The notes under the pieces: generated by a model
Told to the model about the DNA's origin: nothing
Databases searched by the model: none
Seen by the model: the letters and a program-made list of their open reading frames with translations, nothing else
Shown: positions 14,101-25,420 of the stretch, piece after piece
Layout: the number at the start of each line of letters is the position of its first letter
Numbering within the stretch: position 1 is the first letter of the stretch
Made by a program: the position numbers and the translations under genes
NCBI GenBank assembly: GCA_011009095.1
Contig: VTPC01090038.1
Span: 186,001-250,000, forward strand
DNA length: 64,000 nt
Reading direction: 5' to 3'
Source: Ignelater luminosus
Lineage: Eukaryota; Arthropoda; Insecta; Coleoptera; Elateridae

Positions 14101-14400
14101 ACCATTCTTAATTCGATATGATTGAATAATTGATGTAGGTTGCAGTTGTCTTGCGACTCAAATATTATTTTCAAGTTCTCCGAAATAATAAACATAAAAT
14201 GTGATGCTTCTGAATAAGCTTTCAAACTAGATTGCTTTCTTTGTTACTACACATTTTGCCTTTAGAAATTATATCTTCCTGCGCCATAATTTTTCTTGCT
14301 CAGTTGGGAATTCACTACATTCTTTTATTTTTCTGCGTAAAAAACAGTTTAAAATTTGTTGAATTTCTATTATGTGTGGAAGGTGTGGCGTAATACATTA
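8166..14400. other. AT-rich non-coding stretch
   Basis: Nothing convincing was found in this 6.2 kb. A minus-strand ORF at 11079-11330 (83 codons, MSKKTDKQKRTV start) and a plus-strand ORF at 12097-12303 (68 codons) have ordinary start codons but no family resemblance and no flanking gene structure. Confidence 0.4.
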
Positions 14401-14550
14401 ATGCTCATGAAGGTGAAATCTGTTGTTTATGCCTTTTTATGCTTTGTCGCATTATGGGGGTGTAGGAGCCATGTGTTGTACGTTGTGCCTGTGGATACTA
14501 AACTTTTTTTATGCTACGTAATAATATCTTGCTTTGCTTTAATTAGGTAA
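14401..14550 (+). CDS. candidate signal-peptide ORF or exon
   Basis: ATG at 14401 (second in-frame ATG 14407) opens 49 codons ending in TAA at 14548-14550. From the second ATG the start MKVKSVVYAFLCFVALWGC has the basic n-region, hydrophobic h-region and small or cysteine residues expected of a secretion signal. It is followed by a second hydrophobic run. A potential donor AG|GTAATT lies at 14547, so this could be a first coding exon instead of a complete short peptide. No downstream partner was found, and nothing beyond the signal-like N-terminus supports a function. Confidence 0.2.
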   Translation: MLMKVKSVVYAFLCFVALWGCRSHVLYVVPVDTKLFLCYVIISCFALIR

Positions 14551-17500
14551 TTAATTTTTCGATATTTTACGTCAAGTTCAAATTAGCAAATTTTTACTTT
14601 TGTATTGGATTAATTAATTAGGACTGATGGTGCACACCTGGTTTTGACATAGTTGTTGATTTACAGTGGATATTATAAAATGAATTTGAATTAGGTTATT
14701 CACATATCACACATTTTTATTTCTTACACTTATGTATGAAACTATTCTTTGCGAATTTTTATTCTACTATTCTTAATTATTTAGGTTTTTTCTTTGAGTT
14801 GAAGGAAGTAATTTCATATTCAAGTTAATTATCAAGCTGCAGTTGTCTCATTGTCTACATTTTGAGAAAGATTTCGTTTTCTGTATTACATAAACCAAAT
14901 ATGGAAGTATACCTACTTGTATTCTATGTCTCTGGTTGATTTCAAATTGTCTACGAACAGTAAGTTAGTGTTAGTAAATCGAACTGACTTATTAGCGTTT
15001 ATTTAACTAATATCATCAGTCAATTGTCAAATGCTTGCTCTGACAGACTTCGCGTTATCGTACTGAACTCAAAGAAATATTAAATTAATCCATAATGGAT
15101 TTCAAGTGCAAATGAACCAATAATCTATTTTAACAATTTTGTACATTTCTATTGAGCTGCAATTCAGTCGACTACATAATTCTTAAAAATTAAACTGAGT
15201 CCACGATGCATTGCAGTTAAATGGAATTTGCTTAAGTATTTTCTTAATTAATATCACAATCTTCCTAGAAAGGTTGAGTACGTCATGTTGGTTCATCGTA
15301 ACGCTTTGCTTATTTCTTATCCTCTTATGTTTAAAGGATGCTACAAGGTGGGTGGAAATTGTATTTATGATTTATTTATAATGAGGCTTTATTTTCTCGA
15401 ACAATATTGGTGCTGGTTGTGTTTGGTGTATTATGTTCTTTTCTACAGTGCATTTTGAACTTGCACTTGATAGTGGATATTGCTTGTAGCTGCAAAGCAA
15501 AGAGGTAGCGGTTTTAGAAAAACTAATTGATACAATTAGGGAAAGAGCTAATTAAAAACTTTTAATACAGGTGTTTTGATCTATTCTAAGTGCGAAGCTA
15601 TATCACTGAGAAAAAAAATCTGTAGAACGCGCATTATTATTTATTTAGGAAAACTACGTAAAACCTGCAAGTTTTGATATAACACGATTTAATGCGCAGC
15701 CACTGTTCTAAATACTTGTTAAATGTGCAAAATAATCATGTGCAAAAATGATCGTAGACATGGTGTTTGGTATCTGTTTCCTTGCTTTCCCCAAAAATAA
15801 AACTTATGCAAGCATTAACCATCATATTTCCAGATGATCGTTTTGACCTTATTTGGATACAACAGTGGAGAATAATGATAATGACGATCACTGCTTGCAC
15901 AGAGAACTGGTGTTTTCACCATCGTTACCATGCTTACACATAAACTTTATGTTGATGCTGGTTATATAAAAACACTAATCCAAAAGTAGCACCAGGAAAG
16001 AATTAAGGCAGCATCCAGTGGAAACGCAAAATGCCAACTGATATAAAGAAGGAATGGCTCGACATACCATTTTTAATCCTAGAGTTTAATATTTTCTAAT
16101 ATTTATCTGGTGTATACTTGCGCACTCACAATGATCCACTACTTAGCTTGACTGGACGTCTTCAAACGCATTTCTTCATCACTTCATGTGTTATACTGGC
16201 ATGTATTGCATCTTACAGTTTTCATATTATACGAGTGTTTTTTCGCTATTATTTGGTTTTGGTTTGAAACTGCATTGTCCGAGATTAGACTAAATCAACA
16301 AAGGAGGTGATTTTTGCAAAATTTGACACTTGGTATCTCATACATGTGCAGACCGATTTTCATTCCATTTTGCAACTAGACGGTGGAGTGTGCTACGGCA
16401 CGATTGTGAGACACGAAAATCAATCAAACAGTGCAACTAAAAACTGCCTTCTTTAATGTAAGTAGGTTGTTCGATCAATTTGAATTTCTAGACTAAAAAT
16501 AGATTAATTTCAAGGAACAATTAGCTAACTTTAAAGTTTAATTGTTTTAGATTTATTGTACATATCTCTACTATGTAAAGCATAAATAGAACAGAAAAAT
16601 GACGAATAAAGTGATAATGGTGGTATGTAGTCAAAATGCTATTTTAATAATTAATTCCATGTTGACCATTTCGTACATAGCATTTTAATAATAATCCCCA
16701 TTTCATCAACAATACGGGGAAATAAATCATTTTTTTGTAACTGTTGGATTATTTTAATGTATCGAAAGCCGCTCGAAGTGAAATAACGCTTGTTATTGCC
16801 CATTCTCAATCGAATGTTAATATATCCAATAACAGTTCAATTTTGAAACATTCTATAAAAGCGGAATGGTAAAACGGTAATGTAAATATGAAAATTATAC
16901 GGCAATGCGAGTTTTACGAAAACGAAAACAATAATGTATAAATATTGATTGTACATGTAGTTGTGTTTTTCTTTCTATCTTTTGCAATTTCTTTTATAAA
17001 GGGGGCGTTTTTATCATGCAGACTACATATTATATGAATAAAAAGAGATCTCTGAAATAAGTTTGTTCGTGCAACTAGGAATGTGCAATTAACTTTTCTG
17101 AATAGTAATATTTGGGAATAATAAGAAGTATTTTCATTTAGAGGCGGGTTAGTGCATGAAAATTTAAGCCCATCCTACCTAAGATCGTTTATTGGACAGT
17201 TTTAAAACAATGGGCAGTTTTTATGTATGAACGTTATTAATGAATAATTAACTGATTGAATTATTATTCTACACCGTAATTAATAACATAATCTATAGAA
17301 ATTACATAATTATTTCCTGGTTTTTAATTACGCACAATAATCTGTTTAATAACGTTATTATTATATGCATTGTACGATTGTTCTAACTTTTTTTATACAC
17401 CAAATCGGCCATCAAAAAGACCGAAAACATTACGAAACAAATGAGAAACTAATTTTCACCGTTCATTACATTTGTTTCATCTTAAATGCATAATTAATAA

Positions 17501-18799
17501 GTACCAGTTAGTTCAACCTACATAAAACTTAATCTTTTACCAGTAGAGAAGACGAGGAAAATCAGAGTGGGCAGTTTTACAGCAAAAACGATAAAGAACT
17601 TTCATTAACCCGAATAGACAATATTAATTCTATCAATTTTATCGGAATCATTAGTAGGTGGTGTAAAAAATTCATTAGATAATGGTGCAGATATTATATT
17701 TGCAACTAATGTATGTGTGGTCCTAAAATCTCATTAGCAATTTTGTATTGTCGATTATTTATCTTCCGTAACACTATCATTTTAAGTTTCCATAAATGTG
17801 ATAGCGAGTTTGTTTACGTAATATACTTTATGCTATATAAAAAGGGTAAGGACTTTTTGTAAATTTGGGCACCAACTGCAAGTTCATATGGTCCCGCGAA
17901 GATCCGAAAAATTTCTTCCCGACTTCGCAGGCTCGAAAAAACTGAACTAAAATTGTAAATAAACTTCAGGTTTTGTAGGAAAAATATAGTCGAATTAATA
18001 TTTAATCAATAATGAAACAAAAAAGAAAAAAAGTTTTTTTGTTTGTATGGTTTCATAATGTGTTATTACACGTTAATTATTGTTGATATCGATGTTTCAA
18101 ATTGAAAAACTTCAGAGTGATTTATGAATAATGTAGGAGTAATATCTGAATTTTCGCAAACATAAAATGTCAAAGAATTAGTAGTGAACTCACATAATAT
18201 AATCATATAATTACACAATTCAAACTCCCATACCGATAACTCGTTTGATTAGCTTAGCACACTTTACAATGGAGGTGCTGTTATGAATTAAATTTGAGAT
18301 GTTTACGTTACGCTCGACATAAAAACAGCGAAGTTTGATGTAACACAAGAATATAGGTTAAAATAAGAATTTCTAATATTTATGTTTAATCGTTTTGTGT
18401 ATTCTACAAACAATACAAAGCAATTAACACTAATTATAAAACACATTAACTTCAAACTAATTTATAGAATTAAACAAGTCATCATCTCTTTCGAAATCTC
18501 TTGCCGCGCGTTTTATAATTTTCGAATTATTTAGAAATTTTATTTGCTTCATTATTAATTTTTCTCTTAAACAGAACTTTTTTTACGCAAAAGGAAAAGT
18601 TATTGGTATAATAACTATAAGCAACCATTAGTAGATTCCTATTTTGAATACTAATACATAGTGTAACGATATTAAAAGGTTGAAATGATACCTAAATAAG
18701 AAAAACAACAAGAATAATGATATCATTAGAGTTATTGAAGAGCATAAGAACAGACAGTTAGTTAATCAAACAATTAAAGAGAATATTTTAAATATTCTG
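14551..18799. other. AT-rich non-coding stretch
   Basis: No gene or element was recognised in this 4.2 kb. Two short, diverged copies of a 'gc(t)attttaataat' segment occur about 55 bp apart near 16639 and 16680. Confidence 0.4.
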
Positions 18800-19740
18800 A
18801 AATTTGTAAGATTAGTTGATTATGTAATAGTTTTTTTTTATTGTTCATAGAATTAATTATAGGAGTTTCTGAATAGAAAAAGGACAATTGAAGAGAAGTT
18901 TGTTGATAAGTTGTTGATAATAATTTTTAGAAAAAGTTTTTTTGAATTGAATTTTGTTAATAAGAGTTTTTAGAGAAAAACATTTTATATTGAGTTGAAA
19001 AGTTGTTGCGGTTAAAATAATTTTTGAAGATTTGAATTCGAGTTTATGTAGAAGTTATTTAAAAGTATTGATAATAAACAAAGATTAGTGAACGATATTA
19101 TCGAGTTTATTTTACTGTATGGGTGACGGAGTTAAAAAGGAATAAAGAGGTTGTATTAAATGGAAGGAAGAATAAGTTAGTTATTAAAACGGAGTAACAA
19201 GAAATAAAAGCCAGAGAGTTAATGTGAGCGTTACTTATTTTAGACAAGTTGTGATCTTTAAAGAAAAAATTAAAATAAAAAGAAAAACTTTATTGAATGC
19301 CAAGACTATAAACTTTAAAATAAATAACAATATATTTCATTTCAAGTCATTATTAGTTTCGAGTTTTTATTTTCTTCATGGACATTCAAACCAATTCGGT
19401 CCTGAAAGAAAGAAACAGTTCACAATAATAAAAATTATCTAGCATATTTAAAAAAGAGTAACATTATTATTTAATTTACTTACCTTCTAATACATTTTAT
19501 TGTGTGGAGGAATAATGGAATCTTTGATATGTGTTGTCCGAATGTCTTTGGTGCGGACTTAACCAACCGGTGGACCAAACAACGACGTACTGAAGAAGGT
19601 TGTCTTCATTAACAGAGAAAGACCGACTCTACGAAGGGTGTATGGAAGCAAGGAGGTCTGAGGAAAAGGAATAGGAAGTGTAAAGTTAAAAGGTTGTGGT
19701 AAAGTGAGGTAAACAAGAATAAAAAAAAGGTGGTAAACAA
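18800..19740. other. strand-asymmetric (G over C) block
   Basis: The plus strand is depleted of C. A hand count of 18841-19200 gives about 75 G against 13 C, and 19621-19740 gives about 38 G against 9 C; the short interval around 19561-19620 is balanced. No ORF, tandem array or rRNA-like sequence explains this. Flanking DNA does not show the bias. Possible causes include a decayed C-poor satellite or transposon, or transcription-associated mutation. Confidence 0.55.
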
Positions 19741-20460
19741 AAAAATAAGTCAAATTTGGAGATATTAAGAACATAAAACAAAAATTTTAATTATTAAAGA
19801 AACGAAAATTAAATGTAAAATTGTTTAAAAAAAGATTAACTGTCAGTTTGATTGAAGTTGTCACGTATTGATCAAGGTGGTCTTATTTAGGTTATCAATC
19901 AAATATCAGAAAATCATTACAAAATATTTATAAACATCAAAAAAATAAAATTAATTCATTGATTCAATTCTCATGTACATGCATCACAATAGTTACGTTT
20001 AAAACACAGGGTGGTCCAAATTCAATGTAAATGCAGGGTAAATCGGAAATCTGAATAGCTAGAAAAAAGCTAAATGCATGTTACTGGTCTGTTTGCTTTT
20101 CCTGAGTTTGTCGGGGAAATCACAACCAATTGTTTTAGGCCCACTTTTACAATTGCTGGTTAACTTTATCGAAGATATTTCTCAATAGTAATATCACGAG
20201 TGTATTCAGGATTATCGAATATACTATATTGACACGAAACATATTGTTTATTGTTTAAATAATATGTTGAATGTATCAATTGATAATAATAATTATAAGA
20301 GTGGTATTTGTATATTTGAATTAGATAAAAACAACAAAAGACAATTGACAAGCGGTAATACCAAAATACCATTACGTCGTCAAGGGTATAATCGTTTATT
20401 AATACCTGGTAATTAGGTAGAATGCTTGATTGATATTGGTTAATTTTGTAATGAATTATA

Positions 20461-21784
20461 CAGGGTGATTTAAAAGATGTGAACGGAACTCTAGGTGATT
20501 TGGAGTAAAAAATTACACGCCCATATCCGATTCTCAAGGGTTACTGAGATAATGAAAAAAAACTGACTGCAGATTACATCCATCCATCCAAAATAACAAC
20601 GAACAAACTTTATAAAACAATTCGTGAGTAGTGAGTTGTTTTGGTTATCTTTACGATTTGTACCAGATAGTGTTGTTGTTATCAAGTAGTTAATAATAAT
20701 GGAGTATACTAATCCCGAATATGTTGATATACATTTTATTTATGGAATGTGTCATGGAAATGCAGCTGCTGCAGCTAAAGAATATTATCAGCTATATCAG
20801 AATCATAGACATTCAGTTTTTATAAGAATTCACCATAACCTATGTGATTTCGGAAAATTCGCCGATCGTCATCATGTTGGTCAAAACAGAAATGTTAATC
20901 TTGAAGCTAATACCATAAATGTTATAACTGCTGACCCTACTACTAGTACCCGTAGAATTGCTAACCGTCTAGGTTTGTCTCAAAGTTCAGTGTGGCGTAA
21001 ATTTCATGACGAAGGGTATTATTTTTACCATTTACAAAGCGTGAAAAATCTACACGAAGGAGACAATTTCGCTCAACAAAATTTTTGCCGTTGGTTGTTA
21101 AACGCCATTTTGTGGACTGACAAAACTCAGTTCACTAGAAATGGAGTAAAGAACTACCATAATTTGCATACATGAGCCTTAGAAAATTTACATGAAATTT
21201 GGGAAACCAGATTTCCACATCGATTTAGCATGAATGTATGGGCTGCTTTCATTGATGGTCACTTAATTGGACCATACATCGCGCAACATTGTTCTAATGC
21301 TCAGTATTACCTAGAGTTTCTCCAAGAAACTTTGCCTATTCTTATGAAAGATGTACCTCTGGCCTTACGAAGGAAGGTTTCAGCTAGATGGGTTTCCTAG
21401 TCTTACTGCAGGTCCGGTAATGGCTTGGTTCCAGTTCCATGGCCAGCTCATTCACCGGTCTTAAGTCCGCTAGACTTTTGTCTATAAAGTCTACTTTATT
21501 CCAATCGAAAGTCAAGAAGAATAATTGCACAATGCCCATAATTCACTTGTTCGTCGATGTAAATCATGCATACAATATAACGGCAACCACTTTGACCAGT
21601 CATTGTGATTTTTTTTGTTTTCTGTTAAAGTTATTTTTTAAGATTTAGTACACTAAATAAATAGTTTTTTATCATTATTTCAGCAATCCTTCAAACTCAA
21701 TATGGGGTACACTATAGTTTTTTACTCCAAATTACTTGTCTAATGAGCCCCTAAAGTTGTGTCCACATCTTTTGAATCACACCG
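20461..21784 (+). mobile_element. DUF4817-type Tc1/mariner-like DNA transposon
   Basis: The element starts cagggtgatttaaaagatgt and ends in its imperfect inverse. The inverted ends stay alignable for about 110 bp (20461-20570 and 21675-21784) and share the internal string ttggagtaaaaaa. Both ends abut a TA dinucleotide (20459-20460 and 21785-21786), the target duplication expected of the IS630/Tc1/mariner superfamily. It encodes a single decayed transposase. It has inserted into the loop of an older foldback element. The length of 1.32 kb suits a transposon of this class that has lost some internal sequence. Confidence 0.85.
20699..21648 (+). pseudogene. DUF4817/DDE transposase, broken
   Basis: The ATG at 20699 opens 158 codons beginning MEYTNPEYVDIHFIYG, the typical start of the insect DUF4817 helix-turn-helix domain (residues 1-50). 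A second HTH-like region follows (STRRIANRLGLSQSSVW, about residues 80-97), then YHLQSVKNLHEGD. The first catalytic Asp lies in LWTDKTQFTRNG near residue 140. The frame ends in TGA at 21173-21175, where the family continues in the same register. Downstream, FSMNVWAAFIDGHLIGPYI and EFLQETLPILMKDVPL are readable to about 21372. The stretch with the second catalytic Asp (usual QDGAPAH) is missing, and the third region survives only as HSPVLSPLDFCL near 21450. The remaining C-terminus is scrambled. The enzyme cannot be active. Confidence 0.8.
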
Positions 21785-21990
21785 TATAAACATGATTATA
21801 ACAATTCATTACAAACTGATAACGATATTATTTCTTGTTCTTTGGGGTCGTGTTCCTAAACAATACTTTTCATGTCCAATACAGAATAGTCGATAATACT
21901 GAATATACTAGTGATATTACTACTGAATATATACAATTGAAGCTTTCTTTCGAAAAAGGGCCTATGCTACATTTAGCTATTTTTCAGTAA

Positions 21991-22536
21991 CAACAAAAAC
22001 CGATAATGGATAGTTTATAAATCTTTAATAAACTATAACCTTTTACAACAAATATGAGGCTGTAGCTACAAACCTATGTGAAAAGGTTATAGGTAATTAC
22101 ATAGAGGAGAAATCTAATTGGATTTTTCAAACAAAATTTTGTGAAAAAAGGTTTGTATGATCAAAAACGAATAAATTAATTGTTTTGTCTTGGTTTCTTT
22201 ACTAGAATCTTTTGACTGTAAGTTCTCACAAAATGATGTATACTTTAAAGGAATGTTTTTACTAAAATTCATAAGATTTTGTTGTTTTTTTTTCGAATAT
22301 ATTGGCAAGGATGCTTTATACTATGGTGGTAGATCATTCACTGAAACATCATTTTTTATACGATCGCAAATTTTATAGTTTCTCCATGGTTGTAACTTGA
22401 TGTGGATCACATGGACACTAACAATAAACGGATCATCAGAACTGAACTTGAACCACACATTTTGTGTAATTTTTAATTTTTGATTTTTTGTAATGTCATT
22501 TTCTTAACATTTCTTAAAATCTTTTTGTTCAAGTAG
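21991..22536. other. AT-rich non-coding stretch
   Basis: Nothing recognisable was seen here. Opposed ORFs at 22114-22308 (minus) and 22190-22378 (plus) overlap one another and have low-complexity F/I/K/L-rich products. Confidence 0.4.
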
Positions 22537-22593
22537 ATGGATTCTCTACACCAGCGCCTTCGTGAACTTCCCAGAGCAAATTTCGATCGCAGG
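22537..22593 (+). CDS. candidate short coding exon (19 codons)
   Basis: A small GC-rich patch in AT-rich DNA reads ATG plus 18 codons, MDSLHQRLRELPRANFDRR. It is preceded by an AG (22535-22536) after a T-rich stretch and followed directly by GTAAAA (22594). The segment LRELPRANFD resembles the 'LPxxNxxxL' helix of RhoGAP domains, where an intron after this helix would be plausible. With only 19 residues and no partner exon this is a weak resemblance. Confidence 0.25.
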
Positions 22594-23235
22594 GTAAAAT
22601 ACTGTGATCTAAAGACTGTAATTTTCATTCGACGGTAGTAAAGTATCTCCACTCTACTAAATAATGAATATTGGCGTTGATAACATACCGAAGATTGCGA
22701 AATAATACTTACTGTAAATCTACAAAGAAAACATATTTTTCGATGTTTGAGAATTTTGATGATTCTTTATTTTCTTTTGGAAATCGATATGCCATTTCAG
22801 CTTTCCTATAATGAAATTCACTCTGAACACTTACTTTTTTGTTTGTTTCTTTCTTTCTTCTTCATTTTTAGCGCATTGTAGTTGCAAATAAAGTTTGTCA
22901 GAGGACTGCCACGTATCAAATCTTGAAACCCTAAATTTTAGTTAGAATACGTCTCTGTTCAAACGAAGTTTTACTTTCGTTTGCGGGTATCTACTTCTCT
23001 TTAAATAAGGAATGTATTTTCTTTAATGGCAGATCTACATGTAAGTACATAGTTTCTTCTGTTTTACCGAGTAATGTGAAACTGATTAATGTATTCACCA
23101 ATCAAATTTCTTGTATCATCATCTATTCTATAAGGTCTATTTAAATGTGCTTTATGTCTATCTTTAAAGTTGTCTGAACTATTTTTAAGTTTGTTTTGAA
23201 TTGTCTGAATTCGCACAAACAAAATTGCTAAAATA
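22594..23235. other. AT-rich non-coding stretch
   Basis: No gene or repeat was recognised between the small exon candidate and the minus-strand coding remnant. Confidence 0.4.
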
Positions 23236-23640
23236 TTACAGAGTGTATTTTGTGTTAGGATATATGTGTAGTAACTCTTCTTTTATTGATGTTGCAGCAT
23301 CTATACCTTTTCGACGTCTTTTCGGTTCGTCAATTTTAATACACTTGTTTGCAAGGTATACAAATTGCTCGTTATATGATATTTTCTGAAAGTAAACAAC
23401 AAATTCTATCTGATCATTTTTACTCGGTGCTTGGTAGCCGTATTTATTGCAATACCTGAAACACAATATCAAATTTTAACTAAGCAACTTGCACCATAAA
23501 TCCTTCTTTTATGTACCGGTTCGGACACGTTTTTCTTAAGTTTTAGTTCCCTTTTACGGTTACAATATTTGACAGCTTTTTCTCAACACTTATCTTTGGT
23601 TATCCTTCCAGTTGCCAAATTTGAGTTTTCTATTTCAAAT
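23236..23640 (-). pseudogene. minus-strand coding remnant with basic patch
   Basis: Reading the minus strand, a good acceptor (ttgatattgtgtttcag) at 23456 is followed by 73 open codons to a TAA at 23238-23236. The product is clearly protein-like, with stretches such as YGYQAPSKNDQIEFVVYFQK, KCIKIDEPKRRRKG and EELLHIYPNTKYTL. Upstream (about 23640-23469) a second frame with one stop reads EKAVKYCNRKRELKLKKN and VSEPVHKRRIYGASC. The layout of basic/Cys-rich N-part, then an 'F...PKRRRK' part, recalls a transposase-associated insect family that I cannot name with confidence. Treat this as a fragment of a domesticated or decayed TE gene, or a terminal exon of an unknown gene. Confidence 0.4.
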
Positions 23641-24991
23641 TTTATTAAGAATTTTCAGCATTGCAGCACTAACAGTAAAAGAAATACTACTTGTGGTGAC
23701 TACTGTTTAACATACGTGTTTCTTTCCAGACTGCCAACACCCCAACTGCTATACTTAACGTTATCTTGTGAGCAATTTAACAACCACAATAAGTGGATGA
23801 CTTAATGTAGACCTTTTTTTTTACAAAAATCTCCAGTCTGTCAAAATGTAACATAGAATGACAAACAGCAGTTATATCCATGGCAGTAATACATTCGATA
23901 AAATTATCCAATTATTGTCTAAAAGGGGGCCGTAAGAGCCATCACTAAATATCTATTTTTGTTGAAATTTCTCTGAGTAGCTGCCGTTTGGTTATTTGGA
24001 CTTCTCAGTGGCTTTTTGTGTTGATTGATGCTTAGAATAGAATAGCTAAATTGGATTTTATTTTATTGGTTTCAAATAATAAGGAAGATCTATATGGTTT
24101 CTAGAAACAGAATAGCAACTTGAAGATGACGTAATGTGAAGAGAAAGCGTTTCATGGAATTGTTACCGTCTACAGTGTTTTACACGAGTCTGAACGATAT
24201 TTATGCAATAATCTAGTCTAAAAGGTTCAAGAGTCAAGTGAGAACCCTGTACATACTGCATAGTTGAGGAAAAATATTACGGAGAGACAATTAAATAATC
24301 TTAGAGGTTTCATAAGGCAAGTTAATTAAATAATAAACAATTTTATAATTTAATGATATTTTAGAACTAAGTTTTGGAATCGGCATTCTTGGCAAATCGT
24401 TTTATGTGGCCCTTTTAATCCCGGTTTTATCATAACTATTTAGTACTACTTTTAGTACTTCTCTTACGCAAACAATGCAAAAATGCATTAATTTTACTGC
24501 CCGATATCTTTCTTAAATATAATTTTAAGTAAAGAGAACGGCCACAATTTGAAATCGGTTGTAGTTGGTATTCCACACCAAGCCCATATTTGATGGTGGG
24601 ATTAAGAATCTTGATTTTCCCAGTTTTCAACTTTATCTTGTGCATAAGTATAATTTGAATCTTAGTCTTGGTCTAATTTTGATTTTCTAGACGAGACCAA
24701 GACTGGTTTCAGTTTTTCGAAGAAGACCTGTTTCAACAGAAGCCTGAACGAACTGTTTGTAAAACTAATTAATGAAAACCATTAGAAAACATAGGTTTTC
24801 TTTCTTACAAAGTGAATGAAAATGGGAAAACGAGCTTACGGTAGTCTGTCTTATATATTTCCATATTTTTTTGAATCTGGTTGTTGATTTTATCATCTCA
24901 AGGCATTGAATTTTTCTTTCTTGTTTATCAAAATGGCATTTCTTGTTTTATTTATTGTATATTTACTCTAGGCTGATGTTTTTACCATTTG
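23641..24991. other. AT-rich non-coding stretch with a small hairpin
   Basis: The only structure seen is a perfect 11-bp inverted repeat, agtcttggtct at 24664-24674 and its complement at 24694-24704, separated by 19 bp. No gene was recognised. Confidence 0.4.
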
Positions 24992-25153
24992 ATGAGTTCC
25001 TATGGTGATCCGATTGGATCTGTAAGTGAAGATCCGGGCGAGCCAATTATAGAATACCTTTTTCTGTCTGTGCCAGAAATCATTAACGAAGGTGTGCTAA
25101 ATTGGAGTAAAGTTTCACGTTTTAGTGTTCACCAAATAACTATCGCAAACTGA
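24992..25153 (+). CDS. hypothetical 53-codon ORF
   Basis: ATG at 24992 opens 53 codons to TGA at 25151. The start MSSYGDPIGSVSEDPGEPII is soluble and acidic, quite unlike neighbouring low-complexity frames. A T-rich acceptor (tatatttactctag) ends at 24971, so this might be part of an exon. No family is recognised and there is no partner exon. Confidence 0.18.
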   Translation: MSSYGDPIGSVSEDPGEPIIEYLFLSVPEIINEGVLNWSKVSRFSVHQITIAN

Positions 25154-25269
25154 CTTACTGATCTTGACAAAATTGACTATGCTTAGGACTTCTTTAGAAA
25201 AATTTCTCAGTTATTGCCACATAAAAACAATTCAGTAAGGTGAATCAGATATGGTAGAAACTATTGTTT

Positions 25270-25420
25270 GGTTTTAGAAGGTTTTACCGCCAGAGGGTCT
25301 GTAGAAACGTGTCTGAAACTGCATCGTTTTAGAGATACAGGGTGTTCAAAAGTTTCATTGAAAATTTTATTTTTCCAATATTTCAGAACTGAAGAAAGAT
25401 TTGATAATGAAATTTCTTGC
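25270..25420 (-). repeat. dispersed 'CTGTATCTCTAAAA' repeat, copy A
   Basis: On the minus strand this reads ...gaacaccctgtatctctaa, then aacgatgcagtttcagacac and a run ending in ctctggcggtaaaacc. The core matches copy B (26425-26640) through the 'CTGTATCTCTAAAA..TGCA.TTTC' string. The conserved gate 'ACACCCTGTATCTC' marks a repeat that I associate with beetle genomes. Outer limits are not defined; similar-looking sequence may run to 25600. Confidence 0.5.

Larger units (their letters stand above)
20009..21990. mobile_element. outer foldback element, split by a later transposon
   Basis: The flanks of the inner transposon are themselves inverted copies. On the left, 20183 onward reads caatagtaatatcacgag and continues to ttttgtaatgaatt just before 20459. 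On the right, the reverse complement of 21787-21945 reads cagtagtaatatcactag and ends with tttgtaatgaatt. A further block, agctaaatg plus a ggccc...ctttt match, extends the arms outward to about 20070 and 21985. The arms are imperfect and the left arm is about 120 bp longer, so one side has gained or lost sequence. The left end may begin with cagggtggtccaaa at 20009; the right terminus is not clear. The loop of the original foldback would have been only a few tens of bases before the inner insertion. Confidence 0.6.

Noticed and set aside
18800-19740. Nuclear mitochondrial insertion as the cause of the G/C skew
   Set aside because: No mitochondrial rRNA or protein-coding motif could be read in either strand.
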